The notes below the pieces were generated by a model. It saw nothing but the letters and a program-made list of their open reading frames with translations. It had not been told where the DNA came from and did no database searches. DNA of 64,000 bases from Platerodrilus igneus (taxonomy: Eukaryota > Arthropoda > Insecta > Coleoptera > Lycidae), in assembly GCA_036346225.1 (NCBI GenBank), contig JARFIW010000588.1, forward strand, positions 2,547,501 through 2,611,500. The letters are read 5' to 3'. The position numbers were made by a program, and so were the translations under genes. Within the stretch, counting starts at the first letter, position 1, and each line of letters opens with the position of its first letter. Below are positions 1 through 10,772 of the stretch, piece by piece.

Positions 1-300
1 AATATAAAATTTGTTTTTGCTGCCGTTAAGGATACTATATTACAGTCGAACCTTCGAGAATATAATTTGGTGTAGGAGTTCATTACATATATTCCATTGT
101 GATATAAATTGAAAGTGTGTAAATTACACGTAACTCATGGACCTAAATGTGATTTGTTTATATAAATACAAACGTACACTTTATTTAAATTCGTTGTGTT
201 GAAATTATGCTTTTTTAACAGTGCAAAAAAACTTAAGTGTAAGTGAAATTTACAACAGAAAAATTATTATAGGTTAGTTTATCTGCGGATGACTACAAGA
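1..300 (+). repeat. unclassified dispersed repeat, copy 1
   Basis: The first 130 bases match 55005-55125 in the same orientation. Shared blocks are a start AATATAAAATT, then TATATTACAG, GGTGTAGGAGTT against GGAATAGGAGTT, and ATATAAATT. Weaker similarity continues to about 250. No ORF, TATA run or terminal repeat is visible, so the class is unknown. The repeat probably extends left of the window. Confidence 0.55.
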
Positions 301-1262
301 GATCTTTTGTATGTTTAAACGTACATATTAATCTATATTTTTAATTTACTGGAAATTTATGCTTATGTATTATATTTGCGCTTAAAATCAAAATTTTTAT
401 TATATTATATTTAATATATAATTCTAAAGTGGCCTGTTGTAAGTCATGTTGTACTAAATTAGGTGCAGTATTTAATTAATTAATTTAAAAATGCCTTTTT
501 TATTTATTGTAAGTATAATAATAAGGTACTCTTGTTGTTTGTATTAGTTCTGATAAAGATTTGTTCCTTGTTATTGTTAACAAGCATTTATTTTATTATG
601 GTACTAAAACTTGTGTTGTTATTACTATTATTATTATTTATGTATGTAATATGTGATGTATATTTAGTACTCTCGTGTGACTTACTTTTGTTTTTAAACA
701 AATTTTCCAGTAACATAAAAGTATAGTTTTCTTCTTCCGAGTTATTTTTGAATTTTTAGGTCTATATTTATCCATTCGGCTGACATTAACGTAGCTAGTG
801 TGATTGAATATTTATTTAATGTAATAGTCTTATTCCTAAATGAATCACTGAGATGTTTGTACATTAGATGAAAATGGTGCGTGTGCTTGCGTATAATAAA
901 ATTTTTTTAAATCATTACTGGTACAACAAATTTTTTCAAATCTAACTTGTTATTAAGGAATATTGAATTATGTGATATAACAATTAACACATCAACCAAT
1001 GATTCAATTTAAGCCTGCCTTAAGAAAAATGCAGATTAGACACATACTTGTTTAGAAAACAAGGAGACCTAAAAACTAGCATTTTTATTGTAATTTTTTA
1101 CATTGGAAATAATTCATCAAACCCAGCATAAGGTCTGTCAAAGAAGAAAACACATGCCCATAACCTTGCAACACTAGTAAATTTTAAGGAACATATCTTT
1201 CAAACATACTTTTCCTTTTGCACGATTCTTGAGGTTGATCAATTTTACAAATTCTTAAACAC
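301..1262. other. AT-rich stretch with no recognised gene
   Basis: Only a short low-complexity leucine-rich reading frame at 532-726 is open, and it looks like chance in T-rich sequence. No RNA gene or repeat was recognised. Confidence 0.6.
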
Positions 1263-1286
1263 GGCGATTTTGGTAAGTGAGTAAAC

Positions 1287-2506
1287 TTGGGTATAGATTC
1301 AAGATGGCCGGGTCTGACAATTCGCGCGCAAATGAACTCGCGAAAAATTTCTGTAAAGTTTGTGACAGAGGCGCCTCGGGGGGGTCCGAAGTGCGTAACC
1401 TGTAAGATTTGTAAGGCATTGTTCCATAGGAGTTGTGCTGACCAGAGAAAACTACAATATAGTGATGATTTGAGTGTTGTTTGCTGCAATGGCGATGTTT
1501 TACAACCACATGTGATGTTACTTGATTCTGTGTCTGTTAATAAATATGATGGTGAAATTAAAACTAAAACAAATGCTAGCGACTGTGAAAGTAATAGGCT
1601 AGATGATTTGCTAGACGTTTATAAACAACTAGTAAGAGCTTTGTGTAGTGAAATTGCTTTATTAAAAGAAAACAATATACTAATAAGAGACAAGTTTAAT
1701 TACATTTATCAGGAAAACCAAATGTTAAAAAAAGTCAAGCTCTCTTATCCGCAAGCTATGGGACCTAATTCTAATGATACGAATACAATCAAAGATTCAC
1801 TACTAAACTTAAAGGTGTAAACATATGATATTGCTAATCATGATGCTTCTTGTGCATCCGGTGAAAATTGGAATGTCAACAAAGTCAAGGTTAAAGCCCA
1901 AACTTGTAAACAAGATGAATGCGCAAGCCTGAGCGATAGTACAGCTGTTTTCCTGGCAAAAGTAAATAAAGATCCTAACCTGAAAAAGGAATCTATTGCT
2001 GTACTTGAAAATAAACAACGTAAAATTATGGGTAGCGAAATTAATCTCGAAAAATCTAAAAGTCCTAAAAATTTACCGAAAACTTCAGGCAAACAATTGG
2101 TCGCATATCACGCTGAATTAACGGTCTTTTGATTTTCGAGAGCCACAGTTGCCACAGGAGCGGTTTTCGTGAAGATTATGGAACTAAATTGGTCGGCGCC
2201 TTATCTAGGAAGCCAACAAATATAAAAAAAAAACTTTAATTATTGGTAATAATACTGATTCTACAGTGTATGGTGTGGCTAAAACATCTCATTTTTGTTT
2301 CAAGGGTGGATCCGAAATTTAGCAAAGAAGATATTATTAAACATCTTGCTAATGGTGGCATTCAAGTTGTTTCCTGCAATCCACTACAAACTAAATATGA
2401 TGGTTACAAATCCTTTAAGCTTGGAGTTAAAATGGATGATATTGAAAAACTGCTTTCACAGGAACTATGGGGGAATCATATTTTAGTAAAAAAAAAAACC
2501 TTTTAG
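1287..2506 (+). pseudogene. LINE-A ORF1 remnant (PHD finger and nucleic-acid-binding C-terminus)
   Basis: Two open pieces are visible. The first, 1287-1820 (177 aa), has a Cys/His pattern typical of the PHD-type finger of LINE ORF1 proteins: CVTCKICKALFHRSCADQ, then a CC pair near residue 67. It is followed by a predicted coiled coil around residues 105-150. The second, 2243-2506, carries a conserved C-terminal block of such ORF1 proteins, with a SRVDP start, a DGYKSFKLGV core and a WG near the end. In these families ORF1 binds the element RNA. The stretch 1821-2242 between the pieces keeps coding traces in other frames, so frameshifts and stops have accumulated. Confidence 0.7.
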
Positions 2507-2584
2507 ATCTAAGAAATTAAGTTAACATAATAATAGGGAGGGTTTTTAGGACTATATGACAAACCATTATTTAATGGAGATGGA

Positions 2585-5552
2585 GTGTTGCCCTCTACAT
2601 TGTCTAATAATGATAGAGGTAATTATCAAGGGTATTCTAATAAATTAACAACTAATGAAACTGTGGGAAAAACTAAAAATGGATTTAAGGGTTTACCCTT
2701 AACCACATTAAATATTTTTGTTATTAATAGACAATCAGTTAAAAATAAGGTTAATGGTGTGGAGGCGTTTTTTGCTTCGGAAAATTTGTTTTGTAATGTT
2801 CTGTCTCCGTGAGATAAATCTCAATTATGATGAACTTCAAATTTTTAAGAATCAATAATTTGATCCCTATTTCTAGCTACTGTAGGCAGAAACATGTGTG
2901 GGGTGGTGTATCTATTTTAGTTGATATAAATACTATTTACAAAATAGTTCCAATGCCTGATATCAATGCATTATCAAGTGAATTTCATGCTGAAGTTGCA
3001 GCCATTCATATCAAGCAATTAAATCTTTTTATTATAACAACATATAGGTCACCCAATAAAGGATCGTTAAAACTCTTGCGAAACATTCAGTTAAGGTATT
3101 TAAAATTTTAGGTAAGCTACATAAAAACAGTGTTTAAATTTGCGGTGACTTCAATGTTAAGTTTGGTTCATATGACAATGATTCTATCTATATAACTGAT
3201 TTTTTTGCTGGTTTTGGTTTTAAATTCTTGAATGCGACTACAAACTAGATTTAATAATTGTTTAGATAATGTTTTTACCAACATACCAAATCAGGAGTAC
3301 AAGGTCATTGACACTGGTTTATCCGATCATATGGGTTTGCTTCTGATCCATACAATATTCGAAAGACCTAAAAGAACTGAGTCACTAAGTTTTTATCAGC
3401 CTCTCACAAAAGCAGGAATGATAAAATTCTATGGACTTCTAGAGCAGCAGAATTGGAACTTTGTAAACGATGAAACATTAAATCTAAACCTAAAATATGA
3501 ATATTTTATAAACATCTTCGTTGATGCCGTTGCTACAGCTTTTCCGATTAAATCTATGAAATCTAAGGATTTTCAACATGAAATTAAATTTAAATGGTTT
3601 GATCAAAATTTAAGGGCAATGAGAAATCATTTTATGTCTTTGAAATGTTTGAGTAATATTTTCCAAAGGAATATTGATCTTGGTTTGCATTTAAAGAATT
3701 TCAAGTATCGGTATAGAGTAGCGCTAAAAGACGCCAAGATTAGGGCACATGATGAGTTCATTAATAAAGCGGTGAATAATAACAAACTCAAGTGGAAATT
3801 ATTAAATTGCAAAAGAAAATGAATTTTGCAAATTTGCTTTACACCAGATACCTTCAATGACTTTTTTATTAGTTCCGTTGATAGAATTATAGCAAATACA
3901 AATTCTAAAAGGATTACTGCTCAGAATAATACTGATCAAATTATTAAAAAGCTAAACAGTGCAACACTCAAGACTTCTACTGGTACAACTTTTAACAGTA
4001 ATATAAATTTCGTTTTTAGTGAGCTATCGTGCAATCAAGTACGTGATGCAATTTCATCGTTAAAAAATAGCAGCTGCAGTGATATTTATAATTTAAATAG
4101 TGCTTTGATAAAATCTGTAGTAAATATTATCTTACTTCCGTTAACCAAACTAATTAATGCATGTATAAGAAAATCAATTTTTCCCAATAAACTGAAGAAA
4201 TCAAAAGTCACCAATATATAAAAAGGGAGACAAAAATTGTATTGAAAACTATAGACCGATATCTATAACCCCTTTATTTTCTAAAATTCTTGAGATTATG
4301 AAAAATCAAATTACAAATCATTTGGAAACTTGTAAATTGGTGTGTAAACAACAGTTTGGATTCCAAAAAAACGTATCTACATCTGATGCTATTGCTAACC
4401 TATTAGGTAAGGTTACTTCTGCTTTTAACGAATGCCAGTTCCTATTAGCTGATTTTTGCATTATGAGCAAGGCTTTTGACTGTGTAAACCATTCACTATT
4501 GATTAACAAATTAACGAAACTTTCCTTTGATCAGAGTAGTACTACATTTATTAAATCTTTTCTTGAGAATAGAAATCAAAAAGTATATTTAAATGGTAAA
4601 CTTTCCAAGAATCTTATTGTTGCTAATGGTGTTCTTCAAGGATCCGTTTTGGGACCAATCCTTTTTATTTGTTTTATTAATGAACTACATTATCAGTTGA
4701 ATAATGGAAATGTGATTTTGTATGCGGATGATACAACTTTCTATTATTAGGGTTCTGATATGCAACAACTTTTAATTGAAAGTAAATACACTCAGGATCA
4801 AGCATCTAACTGGTTTGTCAATAATAGCCTTTGCTTAAATGAGAAAAAGACTACCCAATTGTGTTTCACTTTAAAAACAAATGACTATAATACATCAAAC
4901 TCTGTGAATTTTCTTGGTGTTACTTTGGATAATCTGCTGAGCTGGGACTGTCACTGTATAAGCTTGAGCTCTAAACTTTGCAAAACTCTTTTTTTCATAA
5001 GTTCTCTCAGGGACTCTCTATCTTGAAATATATTAAAATCTGTTTATTTTGCCATGTTTCATAGTCATTTAAGTTATGCAATCAAAGTTTGGGGACATTG
5101 TTCAGCTGCAAATCGTATTTTCGGATTACAAAGGCGAGTGATCAGAGTCATGGCACACTTAAGCTACAGAGCCGATTGTCGAAAACAGTTTATTGAATTC
5201 AACATACTTACCTTTCCTTGTGCATATATTCTTAGTTGTATAGTCTGGGTTAAGAAGCATAATAATGATTTTGATGTTCATGCCAGTGTACACCATTTTG
5301 ATACACAGAACAAAAATAAAATATTGGTCCCATATCACAGAATACAGAGCAGTAGATACGGTCCAAATTATTATGGATTTTAATGTTTTACACAACAGTA
5401 TTCAAACATTACCATTAGATAAGTTCAAGAAAAAAATTACACGGTTTCTAATTAGCAATGCTTTTTATTCAACCCAAGAATATATTGAGAATGCAGTACA
5501 ATTGGTAGCTTACAGCAAAATTTGCATCCACACTTTTATCCTTATGGTATAA
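2585..5552 (+). pseudogene. LINE-A ORF2 remnant: endonuclease and reverse transcriptase
   Basis: The reading frame is broken into about seven pieces (2585-2812, 2827-3111, 3232-3822, 3826-4221, 4298-4750, 4760-5026, 5054-5552). Endonuclease traces include NIFVINRQSVKNK at the start and a TGLSDHMGLL block for the SDH catalytic motif near 3315. RT traces include QQFGFQKNVSTSDA, MSKAFDCVNHSLL (one catalytic Asp region), VLQGSVLGPILF and YADDTTFYY, the YADD catalytic box, at about 4720-4750. The piece from 4760 holds the thumb with SVNFLGVTLDNLLSWD. In an active element this protein nicks the target and primes reverse transcription. This copy cannot encode it. Confidence 0.85.
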
Positions 5553-5664
5553 ATTTTTAAGTTATATGTACATGATCATTGCTCTTACACATTATTATGT
5601 CCAGACCATTGATGTTATACACTTATGTGTTTCATAAACATCTTAAATGTAATAAATAAAAAAA

Positions 5665-7024
5665 TTGGCATGCACTCTTGGAACCAATAATTATAGACAT
5701 CACAATTTTTTATTCACAGGTGACTTGGAATTTGTTGTCCATACCTATAAAGTTGGTCTTTTTGCTTAAAATACAGATATTTGCCATATTATAGTGCACC
5801 TTGAGCAATTGTAATTAGAGCACAACACAGTTGGTACATTCACTCTAGATTTGGTGGAGGTTATAATCAACATTTATTTCTGGCTTTTTGGTTTTTGAGC
5901 AATTTTATCCACACTCGTAGTAAATAAAAATGAATAGAACACTTTTAAAGGAATAAAAGATACTAGAATTTAATCTTTTCAAGATGCAAACGGTTGATTT
6001 TATGGATCGAACGAAATAGTTTGTTTCGTAATTTAATTATTTTGTAAAGAATTAATTTATTTTTATTCATTTATAGTTTAATTTGAAATACGAAAATAGT
6101 CCTATGGCATAGAATACAATAAATATTTTTTTAAAGTCTACTTTCTTCAAATGTTGTGCATTAAAATTTATATAGTTTTGCAAACCGGGCATGAAAAGTT
6201 TTGTATAACCTCTTGCAAAATACGGCCAGGTATCAGTAGATATGGCTTTTGTATAGTTTGGGATTTCTTGGTTTCTGATTAATCGATGGCTGCACAATCA
6301 GACCAAAGGGGGAGCGAGAGATCCCAAACTTTTTGGAGGTCATATGTTATGGCAGTTACCCCATTTTGCCAACTAGCAGGGTGAGGGTGGACCATTCCAC
6401 CCAAATTTTTTTGGATTTTAAAAATTGGGGGCCATGCACTCTGTCATTGAGTAAATTCAATAGATCGTTGAAACGTAAAAGTTGGGCAAATGCCCATATT
6501 GCTCGTGGCTCTGGATCGCTTACACCACAGCAATGTGATCCTTAGAAAAAAAGGGTCAAAACCTGTTGTTTCTGAATCTGTTTATAAATTACTATCAACA
6601 TCCTCTTTTCAGGAAAGCCAAATGTAAATTGCTGATCCCCGCTCCTCTACGGCTCCCAAAATTTATGTGCAATTTGAGTGACACATAAAAATCTTTCCAC
6701 AATACTTCATTTATAAACTAATGTAAATTGCATACACTTTTCAAAAATTATATTACTCAATTTGTAATAATGAATGACATAAATTTAATTATGTGAAAAC
6801 TAAAATATTTATGTGTGGGGTAATATTCATTTGTGAATATTTATATTATAAACAAAATAACTGATTTGAAATTTTCTCCTATAGAAGAATCGAAAGGTGT
6901 ATTTTAGATTGATGTCATCATTTATTAAATTATTTAATTAATAACAATAAGTTCCAGAAGGCTAAAAATTTATTGATTAACATTTCATTTCCTAACAAAT
7001 TCCAAAAATACTCCCTGAAATATA
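5665..7024. other. AT-rich stretch with no recognised gene
   Basis: There are short open frames at 6067-6297 (-) and 6333-6545 (+), but neither has a family signature. The 6290-6560 stretch is somewhat less AT-rich. I see nothing assignable. Confidence 0.55.
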
Positions 7025-7325
7025 CAGGGTGTCCAGAAAATATGTGTACGACGTAGGAACAGAGATTCTTTGGCTCAAAATAGATCGATTTGAGTCAACT
7101 TACCTATTATACAAGTTGCTTGATTTAGCCGCTAGAGGACTTCAAAAATCGTGAAAAATATTTGATTATTTTAAAATAACTCAAAAACGCGTCAATAGAT
7201 TTTGACCATTTTTGGGGTGCGAGTTTCTACTTTCAATTGACATCTTTTGGCGGTGTACGTAATAAATTTAAAACCATACGAGTGTCCCAAAAATGATGTT
7301 CAGTATAAATATCCGACCATTACCT
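7025..7325. repeat. mariner left inverted terminal repeat, outer part
   Basis: This is the near-complete reverse complement of about 11725-12029. It is cut at 7325 by the solo LTR and resumes at 9193, where it stays complementary to the right arm until about 9310. The two arms together are about 420 bp. Confidence 0.9.
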
Positions 7326-7345
7326 TGTTACGTTAATTCGTGGCA

Positions 7346-7361
7346 TCCACGTTGGGCGCCA
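7346..7361 (-). other. primer-binding-site-like motif inside the LTR end
   Basis: On - the sequence reads TGGCGCCCAACGTGGA, the form of retroelement primer-binding sites, and it is shared with 58025-58040 in the other copy. Here it lies 20 bases inside the LTR edge fixed by the target duplication. It is therefore either a coincidence, or the element's real LTR edge is further in. Confidence 0.4.
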
Positions 7362-7493
7362 AATTTATGCTACGTTGGCTCGTAGCCGTGCGTAACCCAA
7401 AGAAATGACTGGGCTCAATCGGAGATTAGGGGGGGTTGTAGAAAGCAGACTGACATATGATGTATGTGGCGGTAAGGAGTTAGTGACAATACC

Positions 7494-7909
7494 TGCAAGA
7501 AAATTAGTTAAGCAAACCTGAAAAAAAAAGAAAATAAGCATAGCAGCAATGAAAAGTCTAAGTTATTCAGTACTTTGTAGAATGTAAATAAAACTGTTTA
7601 GATAAACTATATAATATAATCACGATAAAAGCATTACAAAAATTTTTAACACAAAGTGAGATACTATTGGGGAGTAGCAGAAACGTTTCCTCACACACCA
7701 ATTAAACATAAATCAGACAAAATGTTAACAAAAGATAAATAGATAAGACACAATTGATATGAGTAATCCAGTAGTATTGATTTTTTTCTCTTTTTTTTTA
7801 AATAATAGCATGCACTTCTATTGTAAAAGGTATCCAAACGGCAAAGAATATTGCAAAACAAACGGATAGGTATTTACAGTAATAACAAGTATGAAATAGT
7901 TCAACTTAC
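7494..7909 (-). other. intron-like interval in the LTR leader
   Basis: On -, a GTAAGT donor at 7909 is followed by two pyrimidine-rich acceptor sites ending at 7518 and 7493 (T-run then CAG). The diverged copy at 56-58 kb keeps the donor (GTAAGT at 57445) and has acceptors ending at 57841, 57870 and 57899, three copies of a TTTATT(T/G)CAG form. Conservation of both ends across diverged copies supports real splicing. This is inference without transcript data. Confidence 0.5.
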
Positions 7910-7956
7910 ACAACCAGGAGCACCGGAAGAGTTTCTATAGAATTGGACTAATTCGG

Positions 7957-8290
7957 CTACTGATAGCCTTGCAGTTGGAGTTCGTGCAGTGTGGGGTGTC
8001 TATGGTTCCATCCCAGATCGAAAGCCTCCTGGTAGCTTGGTAAGCCGGATGCACTGGTGTAGCTTGGCAAAGATTCACAGTCTATTCGCGGGGGTGGAAT
8101 TTGTGGTACAACAGACAGGAACACATGCAACACACGCAACTAAGAACAATTAAAGTTAGTATAATTCCGATCCAAACATCCACCAAGAATTTTTCGTATT
8201 GCGGATATGCTTCAGCAGAAAGAACTTCGTCAATTTCTGAAGCTAATCTCAGTTGGTAAAGGCATTGTTTGAATACGGTAAAACATTTAA
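7957..8290 (-). pseudogene. Commissureless-like membrane protein segment, frameshifted
   Basis: Two reading frames of - join into one recognisable protein. The upstream frame (about 8290 to 8082) encodes an acidic stretch, then a hydrophobic membrane segment at 8174-8109 ([20 protein letters not shown]) followed by LLYHKF. After a frame change near 8095 the downstream frame (to 7957) encodes [20 protein letters not shown] and a short tail. Membrane segment, LLYHKF and the paired LPSY motifs are the signature I know from insect Commissureless proteins. These sort Robo receptors to endosomes and carry PY-type motifs linked to Nedd4 ligases. No in-frame start is seen, and a second shift is likely near 8245. 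It lies between the TATA motif and the splice donor of the LTR and is absent from the related copy at 56-58 kb. Confidence 0.65.
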
Positions 8291-8803
8291 AAACACGACA
8301 AACGCAACCACATAACCAAGTAGTGCACCAAAAGTAACTAACGAATGTACCATTTTTATTTAAGGCACTTCTCTCTTAAAAGCAAAAGCACAAACACATT
8401 CATGACACACAAAAAAAATTATTTATAGAATAGATCACGCGAAAGTGACGTAAAGAAAAAAAAATGATGTAAAGAATAGATCACGGAATACACCACTGAT
8501 TTAGTTACATGTTGTTTGCATTCTATCGCTCGGATTTTACAAATTTACAGTTCAATTATACAAAAATTAGGTTGGGTCAAGTCAAAAGTTCATTTTACCG
8601 GTTATTAGTGTCCTTCACCTACATTTAATTACGTTGAAACAATTTAAAACTATTTCCTTAATTGTGAAGAACATGCCGAATAAGTAAATACACAGCTTTT
8701 TCCCAAAAGAAACTCAACTAAAAACACAATTAGTGAAGCAACAAGGAAACAGTATTTTGAACGTAATATATCGGAACAAAACACAAACTACAACTCCTCC
8801 TCT

Positions 8804-8811
8804 GTTTTATA
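8804..8811 (-). promoter_or_regulatory. TATA-like motif of the solo LTR
   Basis: On - it reads TATAAAAC, about 520 bases upstream of the Commissureless-like segment. The diverged copy does not keep a clear TATA box at the matching place, so this is weak. Confidence 0.3.
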
Positions 8812-9851
8812 ACAACTCGTTGCAATTACAACCGCTTATTGACTATCAACTCGACTCGTATATCCACATAAGGAACATCCAATAAATGAATGCAGCCATC
8901 ATATCTACTAATTAATTACGGCGGTTTATCATTTCCGATAAGTTGGAAAGTATTTTTCGAATAATCCAATTTACAATTTATTAATGAAAATCAATCTTCA
9001 AATTATACGTATCTTTAAATTACTACACACGAGTTAAATTGCATACAAATCTGAAAACTATTCGAAAGTATTTACTTTATACAAACAGCGATCCACACAT
9101 TATAATACGGCGCATTTGCCCAAGGAGTTAATAAATATAAAATATAGAAATAGTAGTGTAAAATGTTAAGCCTAATAAAAATGCACGTTACAACCTTTTT
9201 CCTGTTTATGCAATGACTACCAATTTTAAGTAGTCGACTTAATTTGGAAACTTTTTTGTCTCTTGTAAAATTTTGAATAGACGAGCGGTTTGACAGAAAA
9301 AAAATAATTTCAAATGTTTGTTTTTTATTTTTATTTCATTGTTTTGTTTATTTTTTATTACTATCATTGAAAATTAACAGCGCAGTACAAGTGTTGGAGC
9401 ATTACAATAAATTTTCAAAATGGCCGCCATTTTCTTCAATGCACAAATTAACTCTTCGTAAGAAGTTTAACTGAACCCTTTGCATTGTTTGTGTATTATT
9501 TTTTAAAGAATTGGCTGTATTTAAAATTCGTCTATACAATTCTTCTTCGCTATCAAGTGGAGACGAATAAACCTTAGATTTTAAGGTACCCCACAAAAAA
9601 TAATCACAGGGCGTCAAGTCCGGCGATCTTGCTGGCCAATTTTTAGGAGCATCATATCCCCTTCCGATCCATCGATCCGGATATTTTTCGTGTAAATGTT
9701 GTCGAACAGCTAAAGTAAAGTGGGGAGGAGCACCATCGTGCATGAAGCACATGTCTTGGCGAAGTAACAATGGCAGATCTTCCAATAAATTCGGCAATGT
9801 TTGTGGTAGAAAGTTGAAGTAATTGTCTCCGTTTAATCGATTTGGTATCAC

Positions 9852-10149
9852 ATTACATGTGATTTTTCAATGCTCCACCCGAAGGTACTACATTGGCCAG
9901 GAAGCGAGTTTTTTTTTACCTGGAAAATTTGGATTTTGCCGAATCCTTGCTGTTCCAAGCAAGGTAAGGATCTTTAACGTGCATGACAACACTCACACAT
10001 GGGACCTCCATTTTACCTCTCATCCGAACGAGGGTATATTTTTGCGAAAAATGCTCGCCTAACATTTTTCAAGCGAACCGTGTCGGGATTCGAACCCGGG
10101 ACCTAGGGCGTAGTAGTCACACACATACCACTACGCCACGGAGCCGCCT
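9852..10149 (-). mobile_element. tRNA-derived SINE, array copy 1
   Basis: Read on -, the head has a Pol III A box TGGCGTAGTGG (10138-10128) and B box GGTTCGAATCC (10096-10086). A conserved body follows with CACGTTAAAGATCC, and the tail contains GTACCTTCGGGTGGAGCATTGG. Such elements are transcribed by RNA polymerase III and moved by a partner LINE. It is flanked by the 13-base target at 9839-9851 and 10150-10162. It differs from copy 2 at only a few positions. Confidence 0.88.
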
Positions 10150-10162
10150 GATTTGGTATCAC

Positions 10163-10460
10163 ATTACATGTGATTTTCCAATGCTCCACCCGAAGGTACT
10201 ACATTGGCCAGGAAGCGAGTTTTTTTTTACCTGGAAAATTTGAATTTTGCCGAATCCTTGCTGTTCCAAGCAAGGTAAGGATCTTTAACGTGCATGACAA
10301 CACTCACACATGGGACCTCCATTTTACCTCTCATCCGAACGAGGGTATATTTTTGCGAAAAATGCTCGCCTAACATTTTTCAAGCGAACCGTGTCGGGAT
10401 TCGAACCCGGGACCTAGGGCGTAGTAGTCACACACATACCACTACGCCACGGAGCCGCCT
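10163..10460 (-). mobile_element. tRNA-derived SINE, array copy 2
   Basis: It has the same head, body and tail as copy 1, one 311-base period away, with the same 13-base target on each side (10150-10162, 10461-10473). It is nearly identical to copy 1. Confidence 0.88.
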
Positions 10461-10473
10461 GATTTGGTATCAC

Positions 10474-10772
10474 ATTACATGTGATTTTCCAATGCTCCAC
10501 CCGAAGGTACTACATTGGCCAGGAAGCGAGTTTTTTTTACCTGGAAAATTTTGAATTTTGCCGAATCCTTGCTGTTCCAAGCAAGGTAGGGATCTTTAAC
10601 GTGCATGACAACACTCACACACGGGACCTCCATTTTACCTCTCATCCGAACGAGGGTGTATTTTTGCGAAAAATGCTCGCCTAACATTTTTCAAGCGGAC
10701 CGTGTCGGGATTCGAACCCGGGACCTTGGGCGTAGTAGTCACACACATACCACTACGCCACGGAGCCGCCTT
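10474..10772 (-). mobile_element. tRNA-derived SINE, array copy 3
   Basis: Same family. It has about ten differences from copies 1 and 2, for example GGGACCTTGGG for GGGACCTAGGG and a CGGACC for CGAACC change. It is followed by a fourth 13-base target copy at 10773-10785, where transposase coding resumes. Since transposase sequence follows directly, the whole array is an insertion into that gene. Confidence 0.88.

Larger units (their letters stand above)
1287..5664 (+). mobile_element. decayed non-LTR retrotransposon (CR1/Jockey group), LINE-A
   Basis: The order is ORF1 with a PHD-like zinc finger, then endonuclease, then reverse transcriptase, all on +. It ends in an A-rich tail, AATAAATAAAAAAA, at about 5650-5664. 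Both ORFs are broken into many pieces by frameshifts and stops, so the copy is old. The ORF2 C-terminus resembles that of LINE-E at 42.7 kb in layout (a CRKQFIEFNILTFPC-like region). The exact 5' end is not resolved; coding similarity starts near 1287. Confidence 0.85.
7326..9192 (-). mobile_element. solo LTR (1867 bp) of an LTR retrotransposon inserted in the mariner arm
   Basis: The intact right mariner arm shows what the uninterrupted site looked like. This places the insertion between two copies of ACCT (7322-7325 and 9193-9196), a 4-bp target duplication. The insert starts TGTTACG and ends CGTTACA, the TG...CA ends of an LTR with a short imperfect inversion. A diverged relative lies at 56347-58064 in the opposite orientation and is collinear at both ends. 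Read on -, the LTR has a TATAAAAC motif at 8811-8804, a Commissureless-like coding segment, a GT-AG intron-like interval, and a TGGCGCCCAACGTGGA motif (7361-7346) close to its 3' end. That motif looks like a tRNA primer-binding site but lies inside the LTR. Confidence 0.8.
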
